From NCBI GenBank assembly GCA_947457105.1, contig CANGUP010000011.1:1-36923 (forward strand): a stretch of DNA of 36,923 nt. The letters run 5' to 3'. The position numbers and the translations under genes were made by a program. Positions 1 to 9,035 of this stretch are shown here, piece by piece. This DNA comes from Flavobacteriaceae bacterium. Lineage in GTDB: Bacteria > Bacteroidota > Bacteroidia > Flavobacteriales > Flavobacteriaceae. Positions within the stretch are counted from its first letter, which is position 1; each line of letters opens with the position of its first letter. The notes below the pieces were generated by a model that saw nothing but the letters and a program-made list of their open reading frames with translations, had not been told where the DNA came from and did not search any database.

Positions 1-316
1 CTGTCCATAATGCAGGAAAACCATCTTTCCACATAAAACGTGATCCTTTGTCTCCGTTTGGACCAGTAATTTGAAGACCTAAACTAGCATTTCCGCCAGC
101 TACAATTTGAGCATTTGTTACACCAGCATTTGTACTAGTCGTTGGAGCAGTTCCATTGGTTGCAAACAGAAAATAACTGCCTTGACCAGCAGTTGCACCT
201 GTAATTTCAGTAGAAACATCTCCAGCTGCCAAAGAGTTAAAATTTTCAGTAACTAATGTTTGCGCAGTAGTAGCAAACGACGCTCCCATAAGTAAGTAAA
301 GTAGAGTTTTTTTCAT
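1..316 (-). CDS. Secreted protein, N-terminal part only (gene runs off the left edge)
   Basis: An open frame runs from an ATG at 316 to the window edge, about 105 codons. It starts with a lysine pair and a hydrophobic stretch, with a likely signal-peptidase site after the Thr-Ala-Gln near residue 19. The mature part begins LVTENFNSL and is rich in Gly, Thr, Ala and Asn, as in extracellular beta-sandwich proteins of Bacteroidota. I do not recognise the family. Such proteins often end in a type IX secretion sorting domain, but the C-terminus lies outside the window, so this is a guess. A TAnnTTTG promoter box lies about 30 bases upstream, so it is probably transcribed on its own rather than from the symporter gene. 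Confidence 0.75.
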   Translation of the reverse strand, partial: MKKTLLYLLMGASFATTAQTLVTENFNSLAAGDVSTEITGATAGQGSYFLFATNGTAPTTSTNAGVTNAQIVAGGNASLGLQITGPNGDKGSRFMWKDGFPALWT

Positions 317-346
317 AAAAAATAATTTAAAGTTTTTTTTCGATTT

Positions 347-354
347 CAAATTTA
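347..354 (-). promoter_or_regulatory. Bacteroidota -7 promoter box for the secreted-protein gene
   Basis: The minus strand reads TAAATTTG here, a perfect match to the Bacteroidota sigma-ABfr consensus TAnnTTTG. A TTTA that could serve as the -33 TTTG element lies about 20 bases further upstream in a run of A and T. The predicted start of transcription would leave a leader of roughly 24 bases before the ATG at 316. Matches of this length occur by chance in AT-rich DNA, so position is the main support. Confidence 0.4.
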
Positions 355-381
355 GTTATTAATTTTTAAATTTTTAAATTT

Positions 382-1638
382 TTAACTTTCTTTTTCCCAT
401 TTTCCTACAACTGATGTTGCCAAAGCATTACCTAAAACATTAGTTGCGCTTCTAAACATATCGCAAAAATGGTCAATCGGAAGAATTAAAGCGATACCTT
501 CAATTGGAATATCAAACATTCCACAAGTAGCAGCAACAACCACTAAACTTGCTCTTGGAACTCCAGCAATTCCTTTACTTGTAAGCATTAAAACCAAAAG
601 CATTGTCATTTGTGTCCCTAAATCTAATGGAACACCATAAGCTTGTGCTATAAAAATACTTGCAAAAGTCATGTACATCATACTACCATCAAGATTAAAT
701 GAATACCCAAGCGGTAGCATAAATGAAACAATTTTATCCTTTACACCAAATCGTTCTAATTCTTCTGTCAATTTTGGAAAAACGGCTTCACTGCTTGTGG
801 TTCCAAATGCAATTATTAATGGACTAAGAATTCTTTTAAGTAAAGTTGTCATATGACTTTTCAAAAATAAGTATCCTACAAGTAGAAGAACAATCCAAAG
901 TGAAGAAATTCCAACCAAAAAAGAACCGAAAAATTTGGCATAGGTCAACAATAATTCTTGCAAATCTCTAATGGCAAAAACTCCTGCAATGGCTCCAAAT
1001 ACTCCAATTGGAGCAAATTTCATTACATAATTTACCATTTTCAAAATTATGTGCGAAATAACATCTAAAACTTTTACAACAGGTTTTGCATGATCACCAA
1101 TGGATGCAGCTGCTAATCCAAAGAATATTGAAAAAATTACAATCTGCAATATTTCATTAGTTGCTAATGCTTCAAAAATACTTTTTGGAATAATATGTTC
1201 TACAAAATTTTGAGCTGAAAAACTTTTAGTTTTATCAGTAACTTCAACAGCAGTAGAAACATCAACATCGGTTAAATTCAAACCAACTCCGGGTTCAAGA
1301 ATATTTACCCAAAACAAACCTATCAATAAGGAAATGAAAGAGGCTGTAAAAAACCACCCCATGGCTTTACCACCAATTCTACCTACCGATTTTATATCTC
1401 CTAATTTTGCAATTCCAACAACTAAAGTTGTAATTACTAAAGGCGCAATAATCATTTGAACTAATCTAATGAATATGGTTGCCAATATTTTTATTTTATC
1501 ACTAAAATTCTTTGCAAATTCAGTGTCAAAATTATTATGAATATAAATTCCGAGAATGGCTCCAAAGACCATTGCTATTAAAATTTGAACTGTTAGATTA
1601 CTAAAAAATGATTTTTTTTGTTCTACTTGTGATGTCAT
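382..1638 (-). CDS. DctA/GltP-type dicarboxylate:cation symporter
   Basis: This is an inner-membrane secondary transporter of the DAACS family, which moves C4-dicarboxylates or acidic amino acids with sodium or protons. About eight hydrophobic segments are visible. The signature GYSFNLDGSMMY in the C-terminal half resembles the DctA motif (GYSFNLDGT) more than the GltT/GltP motif (NMDGT), so a dicarboxylate substrate is somewhat favoured. A longer frame begins at 1734, but its first 32 residues are cysteine- and serine-rich and overlap aroC. The start at 1638 (MTSQVEQKK) gives 418 residues, a normal family length. Its ATG shares one base with the aroC stop (TAATG), so translation is probably coupled to aroC. 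Substrate is not proven. Confidence 0.9.
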   Translation of the reverse strand: MTSQVEQKKSFFSNLTVQILIAMVFGAILGIYIHNNFDTEFAKNFSDKIKILATIFIRLVQMIIAPLVITTLVVGIAKLGDIKSVGRIGGKAMGWFFTASFISLLIGLFWVNILEPGVGLNLTDVDVSTAVEVTDKTKSFSAQNFVEHIIPKSIFEALATNEILQIVIFSIFFGLAAASIGDHAKPVVKVLDVISHIILKMVNYVMKFAPIGVFGAIAGVFAIRDLQELLLTYAKFFGSFLVGISSLWIVLLLVGYLFLKSHMTTLLKRILSPLIIAFGTTSSEAVFPKLTEELERFGVKDKIVSFMLPLGYSFNLDGSMMYMTFASIFIAQAYGVPLDLGTQMTMLLVLMLTSKGIAGVPRASLVVVAATCGMFDIPIEGIALILPIDHFCDMFRSATNVLGNALATSVVGKWEKES

Positions 1639-2705
1639 TATTTTGTTTGATAAATTTTGTTTATTAAATAAAAATCGGCTAAAACGATAGCAGCCATTGC
1701 TTCCACAATTGGAACCGCTCTTGGCACAACACAAGGGTCATGACGACCTTTACCTTGTTGCTCAATTATTTCATTTTGGTTAGTTAACACCTCTTGCTTT
1801 TGAATTAATGTTGCTACTGGTTTAAAAGCAACTCTGAAATAGATGTCCATTCCATTAGAAATTCCTCCTTGTATTCCACCCGAAAGATTTGATTTTGTAG
1901 TTCCATCTGCATTGTACAAATCGTTATGTTCGCTACCTTTCATTTTGGATCCAAAAAAACCGCTTCCAAATTCAAATCCTTTCACCGCATTTATGGATAA
2001 CATTGCTTTTCCAAGTTCGGCATGAAGCTTGTCAAAAACAGGTTCACCAAGTCCGATGGGAACATTTTGAATTACGCAAGTTATTGTTCCTCCAACTGTA
2101 TCACCTTGCTTTTTTATTTCTTTTATGTAGGCTTCCATTTTTTCAGATGAAGCTGGGTCTGGACAACGAACAACATTGGTCTCGGTTAATGAAAAATCTA
2201 AATCCTGATAAGGTTTATCAATAAATATTTCACCAACTGATGAAACAAAGGCATTAATTTTAATGTCTTTAATAATTTGTTTAGCAATAGCTCCTGCAAC
2301 TACTCTACTTACAGTTTCTCTTGCTGAACTTCTTCCGCCTCCACGATAATCACGAATATCATATTTTTTTTCGTAAACATAATCAGCATGACTCGGTCGA
2401 TAAGAATCTTTTATATGTGAATAATCATCCGATTTTTGATTGGTATTTGGAATTATAAAACCAATGGGAGTTCCAGTAGTTTTTCCTTCAAATATACCAG
2501 ATAATAATTGAACACTATCTTCTTCTTTTCGTTGAGTAACTATAAAAGATTGTCCTGGTTTACGACGTTGCATTTCTTTTTGAATAGCTTCAATATCTAA
2601 TTCAATTCCTGCCGGACATCCATCAATTATTCCTCCAAGTGCATCTCCGTGAGATTCTCCAAAAGTTGTAATTCTAAAAAGTGTTCCGTAGCTATTTCCA
2701 GCCAT
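1638..2705 (-). CDS. aroC: Chorismate synthase
   Basis: Chorismate synthase removes phosphate from 5-enolpyruvylshikimate-3-phosphate to give chorismate, the last step of the shikimate pathway, using reduced FMN. The frame has 355 residues, the usual bacterial length. It carries the N-terminal signature around [11 protein letters not shown] with the conserved histidine and the central signature [11 protein letters not shown]. The C-terminal [20 protein letters not shown] block is also typical. It is the first gene of a two-gene unit with the symporter, which begins on the base where the aroC stop starts. A good Bacteroidota promoter is visible 17 bases before the ATG. Function is secure. The pairing with a dicarboxylate carrier has no obvious pathway link. 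Confidence 0.98.
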   Translation of the reverse strand: MAGNSYGTLFRITTFGESHGDALGGIIDGCPAGIELDIEAIQKEMQRRKPGQSFIVTQRKEEDSVQLLSGIFEGKTTGTPIGFIIPNTNQKSDDYSHIKDSYRPSHADYVYEKKYDIRDYRGGGRSSARETVSRVVAGAIAKQIIKDIKINAFVSSVGEIFIDKPYQDLDFSLTETNVVRCPDPASSEKMEAYIKEIKKQGDTVGGTITCVIQNVPIGLGEPVFDKLHAELGKAMLSINAVKGFEFGSGFFGSKMKGSEHNDLYNADGTTKSNLSGGIQGGISNGMDIYFRVAFKPVATLIQKQEVLTNQNEIIEQQGKGRHDPCVVPRAVPIVEAMAAIVLADFYLINKIYQTK

Positions 2706-2721
2706 TTTTAATAGTTTTGAA

Positions 2722-2752
2722 CAAATATAGTTGAATTGTTTATAGTTTAAAA
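2722..2752 (-). promoter_or_regulatory. Predicted Bacteroidota promoter for aroC and the symporter
   Basis: On the minus strand a TATATTTG box (2722-2729) matches TAnnTTTG exactly. A TTTT (2749-2752), three of four bases of the -33 TTTG element, lies exactly 19 bases upstream, the favoured spacing. The ATG of aroC follows at 2705, so the leader would be very short, which is common in this phylum. Confidence 0.5.
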
Positions 2753-2857
2753 GTTTAACAATTAAATTTAATTAAGATTTCAATCTGTAAAATGATATTT
2801 ACATTTGATAATTGTTAAAATATTTTTATTAATTTAGCAAAAATAATTTAATTGTAT

Positions 2858-3673
2858 ATGAAAACTAAATTTTTAATTACATCATTGTTACTGATTTTTT
2901 TAACTTCTTGCTCAAGCGATAATGACAATAACACAGATGATGGAAATGAAGTGCCAACTGGATTTATGCCTTTAAAAAACAATAATTATTGGGTTTATGA
3001 TGTTGATAGTAATTTAAGTAGTTCTACTAACCCATTAACAAGAGATTCAGTTTATGTCTCTGGTGACACCTTAATAAATTCAGAAACTTATAAAAAAATT
3101 AAATCCTTAACAATTCCTACAGGTTTTTTCAGTTCGACTTTAAGAAATAATGGAATAAAAATTGACGGTAGTAAATTACTTATGACTGGGAATTTTAGTT
3201 TTGATTTTGGGTTAACAACTCCTATTAATCTTGGAGTTACAGATTTTATTTTTTTTAATGAAAATGCAACTGTTGGTCAAGTTTTGAGTACTACTTCTGG
3301 AACAATTAACCAAACAGTTCAATCGTTTCCTTTAACAATTGATTATACCTTAAGATCTGTATATAATGGTGGTCAAGCTACCTACGTTTTCCCAAATGGA
3401 GATGATTATTCAGATATCAAAAAGACAAAAATTATTTTAAACTTAAAGATTACAACTGTTCAAACTTTGTTAGGAGTAACAATTCCTGTAACAATAATGA
3501 ATGCACAAGATGTAATCGTATCTGATCAATATTATAGTAAGAATGTTGGAATGATTTATACTAGCACTGTTTTGAATTATCAACTTAATAGTATTCCAAA
3601 TGTAACCTTACCAATTCCTTCAACTTTTAACCAAACGCAAACAGAAAGTATAAAATCTTTTCTTATAAATTAA
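2858..3673 (+). CDS. Uncharacterised lipoprotein, 271 aa
   Basis: The product has a lipoprotein signal: MKTKF, a hydrophobic stretch, then a lipobox LTSC with the cysteine near residue 19, followed by an acidic and asparagine-rich stretch (SSDNDNNTDDGNE). That stretch resembles the negatively charged signal that exports lipoproteins to the cell surface in Bacteroidota. The rest is rich in Thr, Ser, Asn and aromatic residues in alternating patterns, suggesting a beta-rich extracytoplasmic domain. A TTG two codons earlier (2852) extends the frame, but ATG at 2858 is the sensible start. I do not recognise the family. The gene stands alone, diverges from aroC and ends in a strong terminator, so it is probably a single-gene transcript. 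Confidence 0.85.
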   Translation: MKTKFLITSLLLIFLTSCSSDNDNNTDDGNEVPTGFMPLKNNNYWVYDVDSNLSSSTNPLTRDSVYVSGDTLINSETYKKIKSLTIPTGFFSSTLRNNGIKIDGSKLLMTGNFSFDFGLTTPINLGVTDFIFFNENATVGQVLSTTSGTINQTVQSFPLTIDYTLRSVYNGGQATYVFPNGDDYSDIKKTKIILNLKITTVQTLLGVTIPVTIMNAQDVIVSDQYYSKNVGMIYTSTVLNYQLNSIPNVTLPIPSTFNQTQTESIKSFLIN

Positions 3674-3693
3674 TAAGATTTTAAAATTTAGCT

Positions 3694-3733
3694 AAAGTGA
3701 CAAATAGTGAATTCTATTTTGTCACTTTTTTTT
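3694..3733 (+). terminator. Rho-independent terminator after the lipoprotein gene
   Basis: AAAGTGACAAATAG (3694-3707) pairs with CTATTTTGTCACTTT (3714-3728), with a single bulged T and a six-base loop. A run of eight T follows at 3726-3733. It sits about 20 bases after the lipoprotein stop codon. Confidence 0.88.
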
Positions 3734-3849
3734 ATCTATTTAACAATGACATATCTAATATAAACTTGCTTTTAAAGTATTTTAACAACTTGCGGCACAA
3801 TAATTGACAATATAAGGTTGTTATAATATAAACTTTAAATAACAATTTT

Positions 3850-4353
3850 ATGAAGAAAGTAATTCTATCAGCGATGATGTTAATTGGATTAGCATTTACT
3901 GCACAAGCACAAGACATTTCAAAAAACGCATTAGGTTTGCGACTTGGAGACAACGATGGGTTTGGTGGTGAAATATCTTATCAAAGAGGTTTATCTAAAA
4001 ACAATCGTTTGGAACTTGATTTGGGTTTTAGAAATAGTAATGAAGTAGACGCCTTTAAACTTACAGGTGTTTATCAATGGGTTTGGAATATTGATGGTGG
4101 TTTTAATTGGTACGCTGGTGTTGGTGGAGGTTTAGGAAGTTGGAGTTATGACTATAGAGCTAACGGAAATCAATACAAAGACAATGGAACTTTTGTTTTT
4201 GTAGCTGGTGATTTAGGTATTGAATACAATTTTAAAGAAGTGCCAATTCAACTATCTTTAGACATTAGACCAGAACTATATTTTAACTCAAATAATTATC
4301 GAGATGATAATTTTGGTCCAGATTTAGCTTTAGGAATTAGATACAAATTCTAA
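3850..4353 (+). CDS. Small outer-membrane beta-barrel protein, 167 aa
   Basis: A clear signal peptide (MKKVILSAMMLIGLAFTAQAQ, cleavage after the Ala-Gln-Ala region) is followed by about 146 residues. These have alternating hydrophobic and polar residues, many Gly, Tyr, Trp and Asn, and a C-terminal GIRYKF ending in phenylalanine, the usual last residue of outer-membrane barrels. The size suits an eight-strand barrel of the OmpA/OmpX/OmpW type. No enzyme motif is visible and the specific role is unknown. The gene stands alone between two terminators. An imperfect inverted repeat lies 28-66 bases upstream (3784-3822) and may form a leader hairpin. Confidence 0.85.
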   Translation: MKKVILSAMMLIGLAFTAQAQDISKNALGLRLGDNDGFGGEISYQRGLSKNNRLELDLGFRNSNEVDAFKLTGVYQWVWNIDGGFNWYAGVGGGLGSWSYDYRANGNQYKDNGTFVFVAGDLGIEYNFKEVPIQLSLDIRPELYFNSNNYRDDNFGPDLALGIRYKF

Positions 4354-4357
4354 TAAT

Positions 4358-4389
4358 AAATCCCGATTCAAAAATCGGGATTTATTTAT
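4358..4389. terminator. Bidirectional terminator between convergent genes
   Basis: AAATCCCGATT (4358-4368) and AATCGGGATTT (4373-4383) form an 11-bp perfect stem with a four-base loop. It is flanked by T-rich sequence on the plus strand and by A-rich sequence that reads as T on the minus strand. It separates the plus-strand barrel gene from the minus-strand PrcB-like gene, whose stop lies at 4386, so it can serve both. Confidence 0.9.
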
Positions 4390-4808
4390 CTTATTTCTAT
4401 TGGCTTTTTAGATTTTATTTTTATTACATAACATGGTTTAGTAACTGCCGTTGTGGCTATCCCTTTAGGTTCAATCTCTTTTAAAGTGACAATTACTTTG
4501 TTATCTAATTCTTCTACCTTTTGCACTTCTAATGTATAACCACCAGAAGGTTTTTCTCCCATGTTAACTAGTATAAAATTACAAGTTTCAATATCTTCCT
4601 TTTTTACATAGGGTTTTATCATATCATCAGTTAGTAAAATATTAAATTCCTTTTCATCTGATACAATTTCGTAAAATTGAAAAGAGGCTCCACCATATTC
4701 ACTACCAAAAAGAACATCATACATAGGTTCTGATATCATTGGAGATTTTGATGAAGAGCAAGAAAAAAGTGTTATAACTAATAAAATGGCACCGATTTTT
4801 TTTATCAT
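4386..4808 (-). CDS. PrcB-like lipoprotein
   Basis: The 140-residue product has a lipoprotein signal, MIKKIGAILLVITLFSCSSS, with the lipid-carrying cysteine at residue 17. The mature part contains the block MGEKPSGGYTLEVQKVE, which is the core of the PrcB C-terminal domain family. In Treponema denticola PrcB is an accessory lipoprotein that stabilises the dentilisin protease complex. No protease is encoded beside it here, so only the fold is supported and not that function. The ATG overlaps the bshA stop codon as ATGA (4805-4808), which implies translational coupling to bshA. It is the last gene of the minus-strand run and faces a bidirectional terminator. Confidence 0.8.
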   Translation of the reverse strand: MIKKIGAILLVITLFSCSSSKSPMISEPMYDVLFGSEYGGASFQFYEIVSDEKEFNILLTDDMIKPYVKKEDIETCNFILVNMGEKPSGGYTLEVQKVEELDNKVIVTLKEIEPKGIATTAVTKPCYVIKIKSKKPIEIR

Positions 4809-5953
4809 GATAAATTTATTTGCTTAGATTTTTCAATTGCTTTATGATAGATTTCTTCATAAATTGGCAATATATTTTTTATGTCAAATTGTTTTGCTAC
4901 CGATAAAGCATTTTCTTTAAACGCATTTAAAGTGTCAATATTGCTTAAAATTTTTATAGCATTCTCAGCCATCTCATCTACATCCCCAACATTACTTAAA
5001 TATCCTGAGACTCCGTCAAAGTTCACTTCTGGCAAACCTCCAGAGTTACTTGAAATAACAGGTACAGACCAAGCCATAGCTTCTAAAGCGGCTAAACCAA
5101 AACTTTCAGTCTCAGATGGCAATAAAAATAAATCGGAATAAGAAAGAATTTGATCTATTTCGTTACTATTGCCAAAGAAAATCACTTTATCTTGAATACC
5201 TAAATCATAACATATTTTTTCGGCAATTTCTCGCTCAGGACCATCACCTACCATCATTAATTTGGCAGGAATTTGTTGTTGAATTTTATAAAAAATCTTA
5301 ACCACATCTGGTATTCTCTTAACTTTTCTGAAATTACTTATATGAGTAATTATACTTTCATGCTTTTCAGCCATAACAGAGCGTTGACAAGATATTAATG
5401 ATTCATTTCGATGCTTTTCTAACTCAATAAAGTTTGGAATTACATGAATTTCTTTATTTATATCAAAATGTTTATACGTATCGTCTTTTAAACTCTGCGA
5501 AACAGAAGTAACTACATCTGATTTGTTGATACTAAAACAAACAGCAGTTTTATAAAATGGATGTTTTCCCACTAAGGTAATATCGGTTCCGTGAAGAGTA
5601 GTAACCATTGGTATATTAATTCCTTCATCTTTCAACATTTGCTTAGCCATATAACCTGCATAAGCATGTGGAATTGCATAATGTACATGCAATAACTCAA
5701 TACCATACAATTTTACCATATCTACCAATTTGCTAGATAGTGCCAATTCATATGGTTGATAATGAAATAAAGCGTATTCAGGAACATTCACTTCGTGGTA
5801 ATGCACATTTGAGTTTAAAAGTGCCAAACGAACTGGTTGCTTGTAGGTAATAAAATGAATTTCGTGTCCGCGATGTGCTAATTCAAGACCGAGTTCTGTA
5901 GCTACAACACCACTTCCACCAAAAGTTGGATAACAAACGATTGCTATTTTCAT
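4805..5953 (-). CDS. bshA: N-acetyl-alpha-D-glucosaminyl L-malate synthase
   Basis: BshA joins UDP-GlcNAc to L-malate, the first step of bacillithiol synthesis, a low-molecular-weight thiol used by Firmicutes and many Bacteroidota. The 382-residue protein is a GT-B fold, GT4-family glycosyltransferase. The N-terminal CYPTFGGSGVVATELG followed by HEIHFITYKQP is characteristic of BshA, and the C-terminal ETESFGLAALEAMAWSVPVI block with its Glu residues binds the nucleotide sugar. The gene lies 67 bases after the GH3/beta-lactamase gene in the same direction and overlaps the following PrcB-like gene by four bases. bshB and bshC are not in the window, which is normal in this phylum. Confidence 0.95.
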   Translation of the reverse strand: MKIAIVCYPTFGGSGVVATELGLELAHRGHEIHFITYKQPVRLALLNSNVHYHEVNVPEYALFHYQPYELALSSKLVDMVKLYGIELLHVHYAIPHAYAGYMAKQMLKDEGINIPMVTTLHGTDITLVGKHPFYKTAVCFSINKSDVVTSVSQSLKDDTYKHFDINKEIHVIPNFIELEKHRNESLISCQRSVMAEKHESIITHISNFRKVKRIPDVVKIFYKIQQQIPAKLMMVGDGPEREIAEKICYDLGIQDKVIFFGNSNEIDQILSYSDLFLLPSETESFGLAALEAMAWSVPVISSNSGGLPEVNFDGVSGYLSNVGDVDEMAENAIKILSNIDTLNAFKENALSVAKQFDIKNILPIYEEIYHKAIEKSKQINLS

Positions 5954-6020
5954 TGCTGATTTTTAGAAGTACGAAGTTACTGAAAATCCTAATGAAATCC
6001 GTTAACAAAAAATTAAAAAT

Positions 6021-9020
6021 CTATTTATCTAAAATTGCTTCTTGAATAATTTTCTGAATATCTTCTCTGATGTTTTCTTTAGAAAGTTTATTTACCTCTG
6101 TATTACCTGGATAAGTTCTGTTTGACAGAAACACATAAACAATTTCAGTTTCTGGATCAGCCCAAGCTATAGTTCCGGTAAAACCTGTATGACCAAAACT
6201 TGACATCGATACACATCCACAAGTAGGACCTTCTTTTCCTAATTGAGGTTTATCAAATCCTAAACCTCTCCTATTTCCTTCTGAACAAAAATGACAAGTA
6301 TTAAAAGTATCATATGTTGAAGGAGAAAAATATTGTTTATCTCCATAATTACCTTTTTGAAGAAACAATTGCATCATTTTGGCAATATCCATAGCATTTG
6401 AAAAAATTCCGGCATGTCCAGCAACACCACCTTGCATAGCAGCCGTCATATCATGAACATAACCTTGAATTATGGTATGACGAAAATAGTTGTCATTTTC
6501 TGTTGGTGGAATTACGCTATAATCAAACTTTCTAAGCGGATTAAACATGGTGTTGTTCATTCCTAAAGTTTTATAGAAATTCTCTGTACTCAATTTATCA
6601 AGAGTTTTTCCAGTAGCTTTTTCTAAATATTCTTTTAAAATGATAAAAGTAAAATCGCTGTATTTATATTCTTTTTTGTCTAAAAGTTTACTATCGGCAA
6701 TCTGTTTTAAAATACTATCTTGATAATCATTTCTGATGTATAGATTCTCAGCAACTTGATAATTAAATCCTTCTTTATTATACAAACTATATATTTTATC
6801 TGATGGACATTTCTCAGCATCTAAAGTGTTTTTGTAAAAAGGAATCCATGCTTGTAGTTTTGCATAATGAGAAAGCAAATCTTTAAACACAATATCTTGC
6901 TTATTTGTTCCTTGAAACATTGGTATCATATCACCCAATTTGGAATCTAAAGTTACTTTTCCTTTATCATATTGTTGCATTACATTTGGTAATGTAGCTA
7001 CCATTTTTGTAATTGAAGCTACATCATAAATATCTGAATTAGAAACTTTTGTTTGCTTATCATAAGTGTGATATCCATAGGACTTTTGAAAAATAACTTT
7101 ACCTCTTCTTGCTACTAAAATTTGCATTCCGGGAGCCATTTTACCATCAATAGCTTTTTTGGCGTAAGTATCAATTTTTGATAAAATACTTGGACTCATA
7201 CCAACATTTTCTGGAGCAGTGAACCCTAATCTATTTAATTTATCAGTTCTTAAACCAAAACCTTCTTTAAACTCTTCGTTGATTGTTACAGGCAATTTTC
7301 CTTGAGGTTCAAAAGCTCCAAAAAGTAATTGAGCACTAACTTCTTGAGCAATGTCACCATTTTGATAAGACATTACCACTCCTTCAATATCATCAAAACT
7401 TGATATTGCAGACAAAGAATAAGGTTTAGTAAATGCATCTAAAATAACTACATTATTTTTAGCAATTTCTTGAAGCCAAACCAATTCTGTTTCAGAAAAA
7501 TCATGCTTTTTCCAAGCTCTATCCGATTTGTGAAAGCCTACAATAATAGTATTATAGTCTTTAAGTCTTACTTTAAGTGAATCTATATTATCTTCTATTA
7601 TTTCAGTAACTTCCGTATATTTTTTTAATGTAGAAACAAAAGATGAATTTACATCATCGCCCAACTTCACATAAGCAATCTTTTGGTCAAGATTTTTGAT
7701 TGGAAGAATGTTATCCTTATTTTTTAAAACTGTTGTAGCATGTTCGAAAAGTTGATATTGTAGCGCATTTTTAAAAGTAGTATTCAAATCGGATGAAATA
7801 TTTTTTATATCAACTGGTTTATAGTTGTTCAATCCAATTTTGAACTTATGAGCCAATATTTTTTTAACCGATTTTGCTAATCGTTCTTCTGTAATTAGTC
7901 CATTATTATAAGCTTCCGATATTTTTTGATAAGCCAAAGGAACATTTTCTGCAAAAAGCAAAATATCATTTCCAGCCATAAAAGCTTCTAAATCGATATC
8001 TCCAGGTTTCATGAACTTACTTGCCGCTTTCATATTCAATGCATCAGTAAAAATCAAACCATCAAATCCCAATTTCTCTTGAAGTAAATTTGTTACCACA
8101 TTATAAGAAACAGAAGTCGGAAAATTATCTCGTGGTTCAATACTTGGAATGTTCAAATGAGCTACCATAACAGAAACTAATCCTTCATCAAACATTCGCT
8201 TGTAAGGATATAATTCGACTTTTTCTAATCTGTCTTTTGTAAAATTTACCAAAGGCAGTGCATAATGTGAATCCAAAGCAGTATCACCATGTCCTGGAAA
8301 ATGCTTTCCTGTACAAAAGACACCTTCACTTTGAATTCCTTCCATAATTGCAATGGCGTGCTCTGTAACATTTACTTTGTTTTCACCAAAAGAACGGTGT
8401 CCAATGATAGGATTTTTAGGGTTGGTATTAATGTCTAAAACCGGAACGAAGTTGAAATGCGCTCCAATTCGTTTGGCTTCTTGAGCCATATTCCTACCCA
8501 CTTTTTCTATAAGTCGTAAATCTTTTATTGCACCAAGTGTTGTGTTCCAAGGATATTTGTAAGTGGAATCTAAACGCATACTTAATCCCCATTCAGCGTC
8601 AATTCCAATAAACAAAGGCACTTTTGATTTTGCTTGAAACCGATTAGTCAATTTAGCTTGTCGAACAGGACCTCCTTGAAAAAAGATTAATCCTCCTACT
8701 TTATTTTGAGTAACTAACTTTTCAACAGCATTGACATGAACTGTATCCTTATTTGAATAAGCCGCAACCATAAACAATTGTCCTACTTTTTCTTCAAAAG
8801 TCATTTGAGTATATATACTATCAACCCATTTTGTTTCTTGAGAAGTTTCTTTAAAATAATTTTTACGTTCCGATTTTGGAACAGGAATATATAGATCTTC
8901 CTCAATTGCCAACTCTGGTTTTTTGATTACACCTAAAGAGGAATTATCCTTTGTAGGTCCGCAGTTGGTTACAAAAGTTAATATTATAAATAATAAAAAT
9001 AGCTTACTTATATTTTTCAT
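6021..9020 (-). CDS. Lipoprotein with GH3 beta-N-acetylglucosaminidase and beta-lactamase-like domains
   Basis: The 999-residue protein begins with a lipoprotein signal (hydrophobic segment, cysteine in FVTNCGP near residue 20). Residues about 60-400 are a glycoside hydrolase family 3 domain of the NagZ type. The block KHFPGHGDTALDSH has the Asp250-Ser-His252 dyad that NagZ enzymes use in catalysis, and GFDGLIFTDALNMKA carries the conserved nucleophile Asp. Residues about 400-600 resemble the GH3 C-terminal domain. Residues about 620-990 are a serine beta-lactamase/penicillin-binding-like domain with the SxxK motif S669-I-T-K672. It probably acts on peptidoglycan fragments in the periplasm, removing GlcNAc and possibly cutting a peptide or ester. 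Such fusions are common in Bacteroidota. The next gene upstream starts 16 bases away, so it lies in an operon. Confidence 0.92.
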   Translation of the reverse strand: MKNISKLFLLFIILTFVTNCGPTKDNSSLGVIKKPELAIEEDLYIPVPKSERKNYFKETSQETKWVDSIYTQMTFEEKVGQLFMVAAYSNKDTVHVNAVEKLVTQNKVGGLIFFQGGPVRQAKLTNRFQAKSKVPLFIGIDAEWGLSMRLDSTYKYPWNTTLGAIKDLRLIEKVGRNMAQEAKRIGAHFNFVPVLDINTNPKNPIIGHRSFGENKVNVTEHAIAIMEGIQSEGVFCTGKHFPGHGDTALDSHYALPLVNFTKDRLEKVELYPYKRMFDEGLVSVMVAHLNIPSIEPRDNFPTSVSYNVVTNLLQEKLGFDGLIFTDALNMKAASKFMKPGDIDLEAFMAGNDILLFAENVPLAYQKISEAYNNGLITEERLAKSVKKILAHKFKIGLNNYKPVDIKNISSDLNTTFKNALQYQLFEHATTVLKNKDNILPIKNLDQKIAYVKLGDDVNSSFVSTLKKYTEVTEIIEDNIDSLKVRLKDYNTIIVGFHKSDRAWKKHDFSETELVWLQEIAKNNVVILDAFTKPYSLSAISSFDDIEGVVMSYQNGDIAQEVSAQLLFGAFEPQGKLPVTINEEFKEGFGLRTDKLNRLGFTAPENVGMSPSILSKIDTYAKKAIDGKMAPGMQILVARRGKVIFQKSYGYHTYDKQTKVSNSDIYDVASITKMVATLPNVMQQYDKGKVTLDSKLGDMIPMFQGTNKQDIVFKDLLSHYAKLQAWIPFYKNTLDAEKCPSDKIYSLYNKEGFNYQVAENLYIRNDYQDSILKQIADSKLLDKKEYKYSDFTFIILKEYLEKATGKTLDKLSTENFYKTLGMNNTMFNPLRKFDYSVIPPTENDNYFRHTIIQGYVHDMTAAMQGGVAGHAGIFSNAMDIAKMMQLFLQKGNYGDKQYFSPSTYDTFNTCHFCSEGNRRGLGFDKPQLGKEGPTCGCVSMSSFGHTGFTGTIAWADPETEIVYVFLSNRTYPGNTEVNKLSKENIREDIQKIIQEAILDK

Positions 9021-9035
9021 GAAAGGAATTAAAGA

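Noticed and set aside
671..856. Plus-strand 61-codon open frame opposite the symporter gene
   Set aside because: It is antisense to a clear membrane-protein gene, has no own promoter or family features, and follows the codon pattern of the gene on the other strand.
1639..1734. N-terminal extension of the symporter by 32 residues
   Set aside because: The extra residues are Cys/Ser/Asn-rich, lie wholly inside aroC in another frame, and do not match the family. The ATG at 1638 overlaps the aroC stop as TAATG.
3804..3827. TTGACA and TATAAT as a sigma-70 type promoter
   Set aside because: The spacing is 12 bases rather than about 17, and Bacteroidota use TTTG/TAnnTTTG elements instead.
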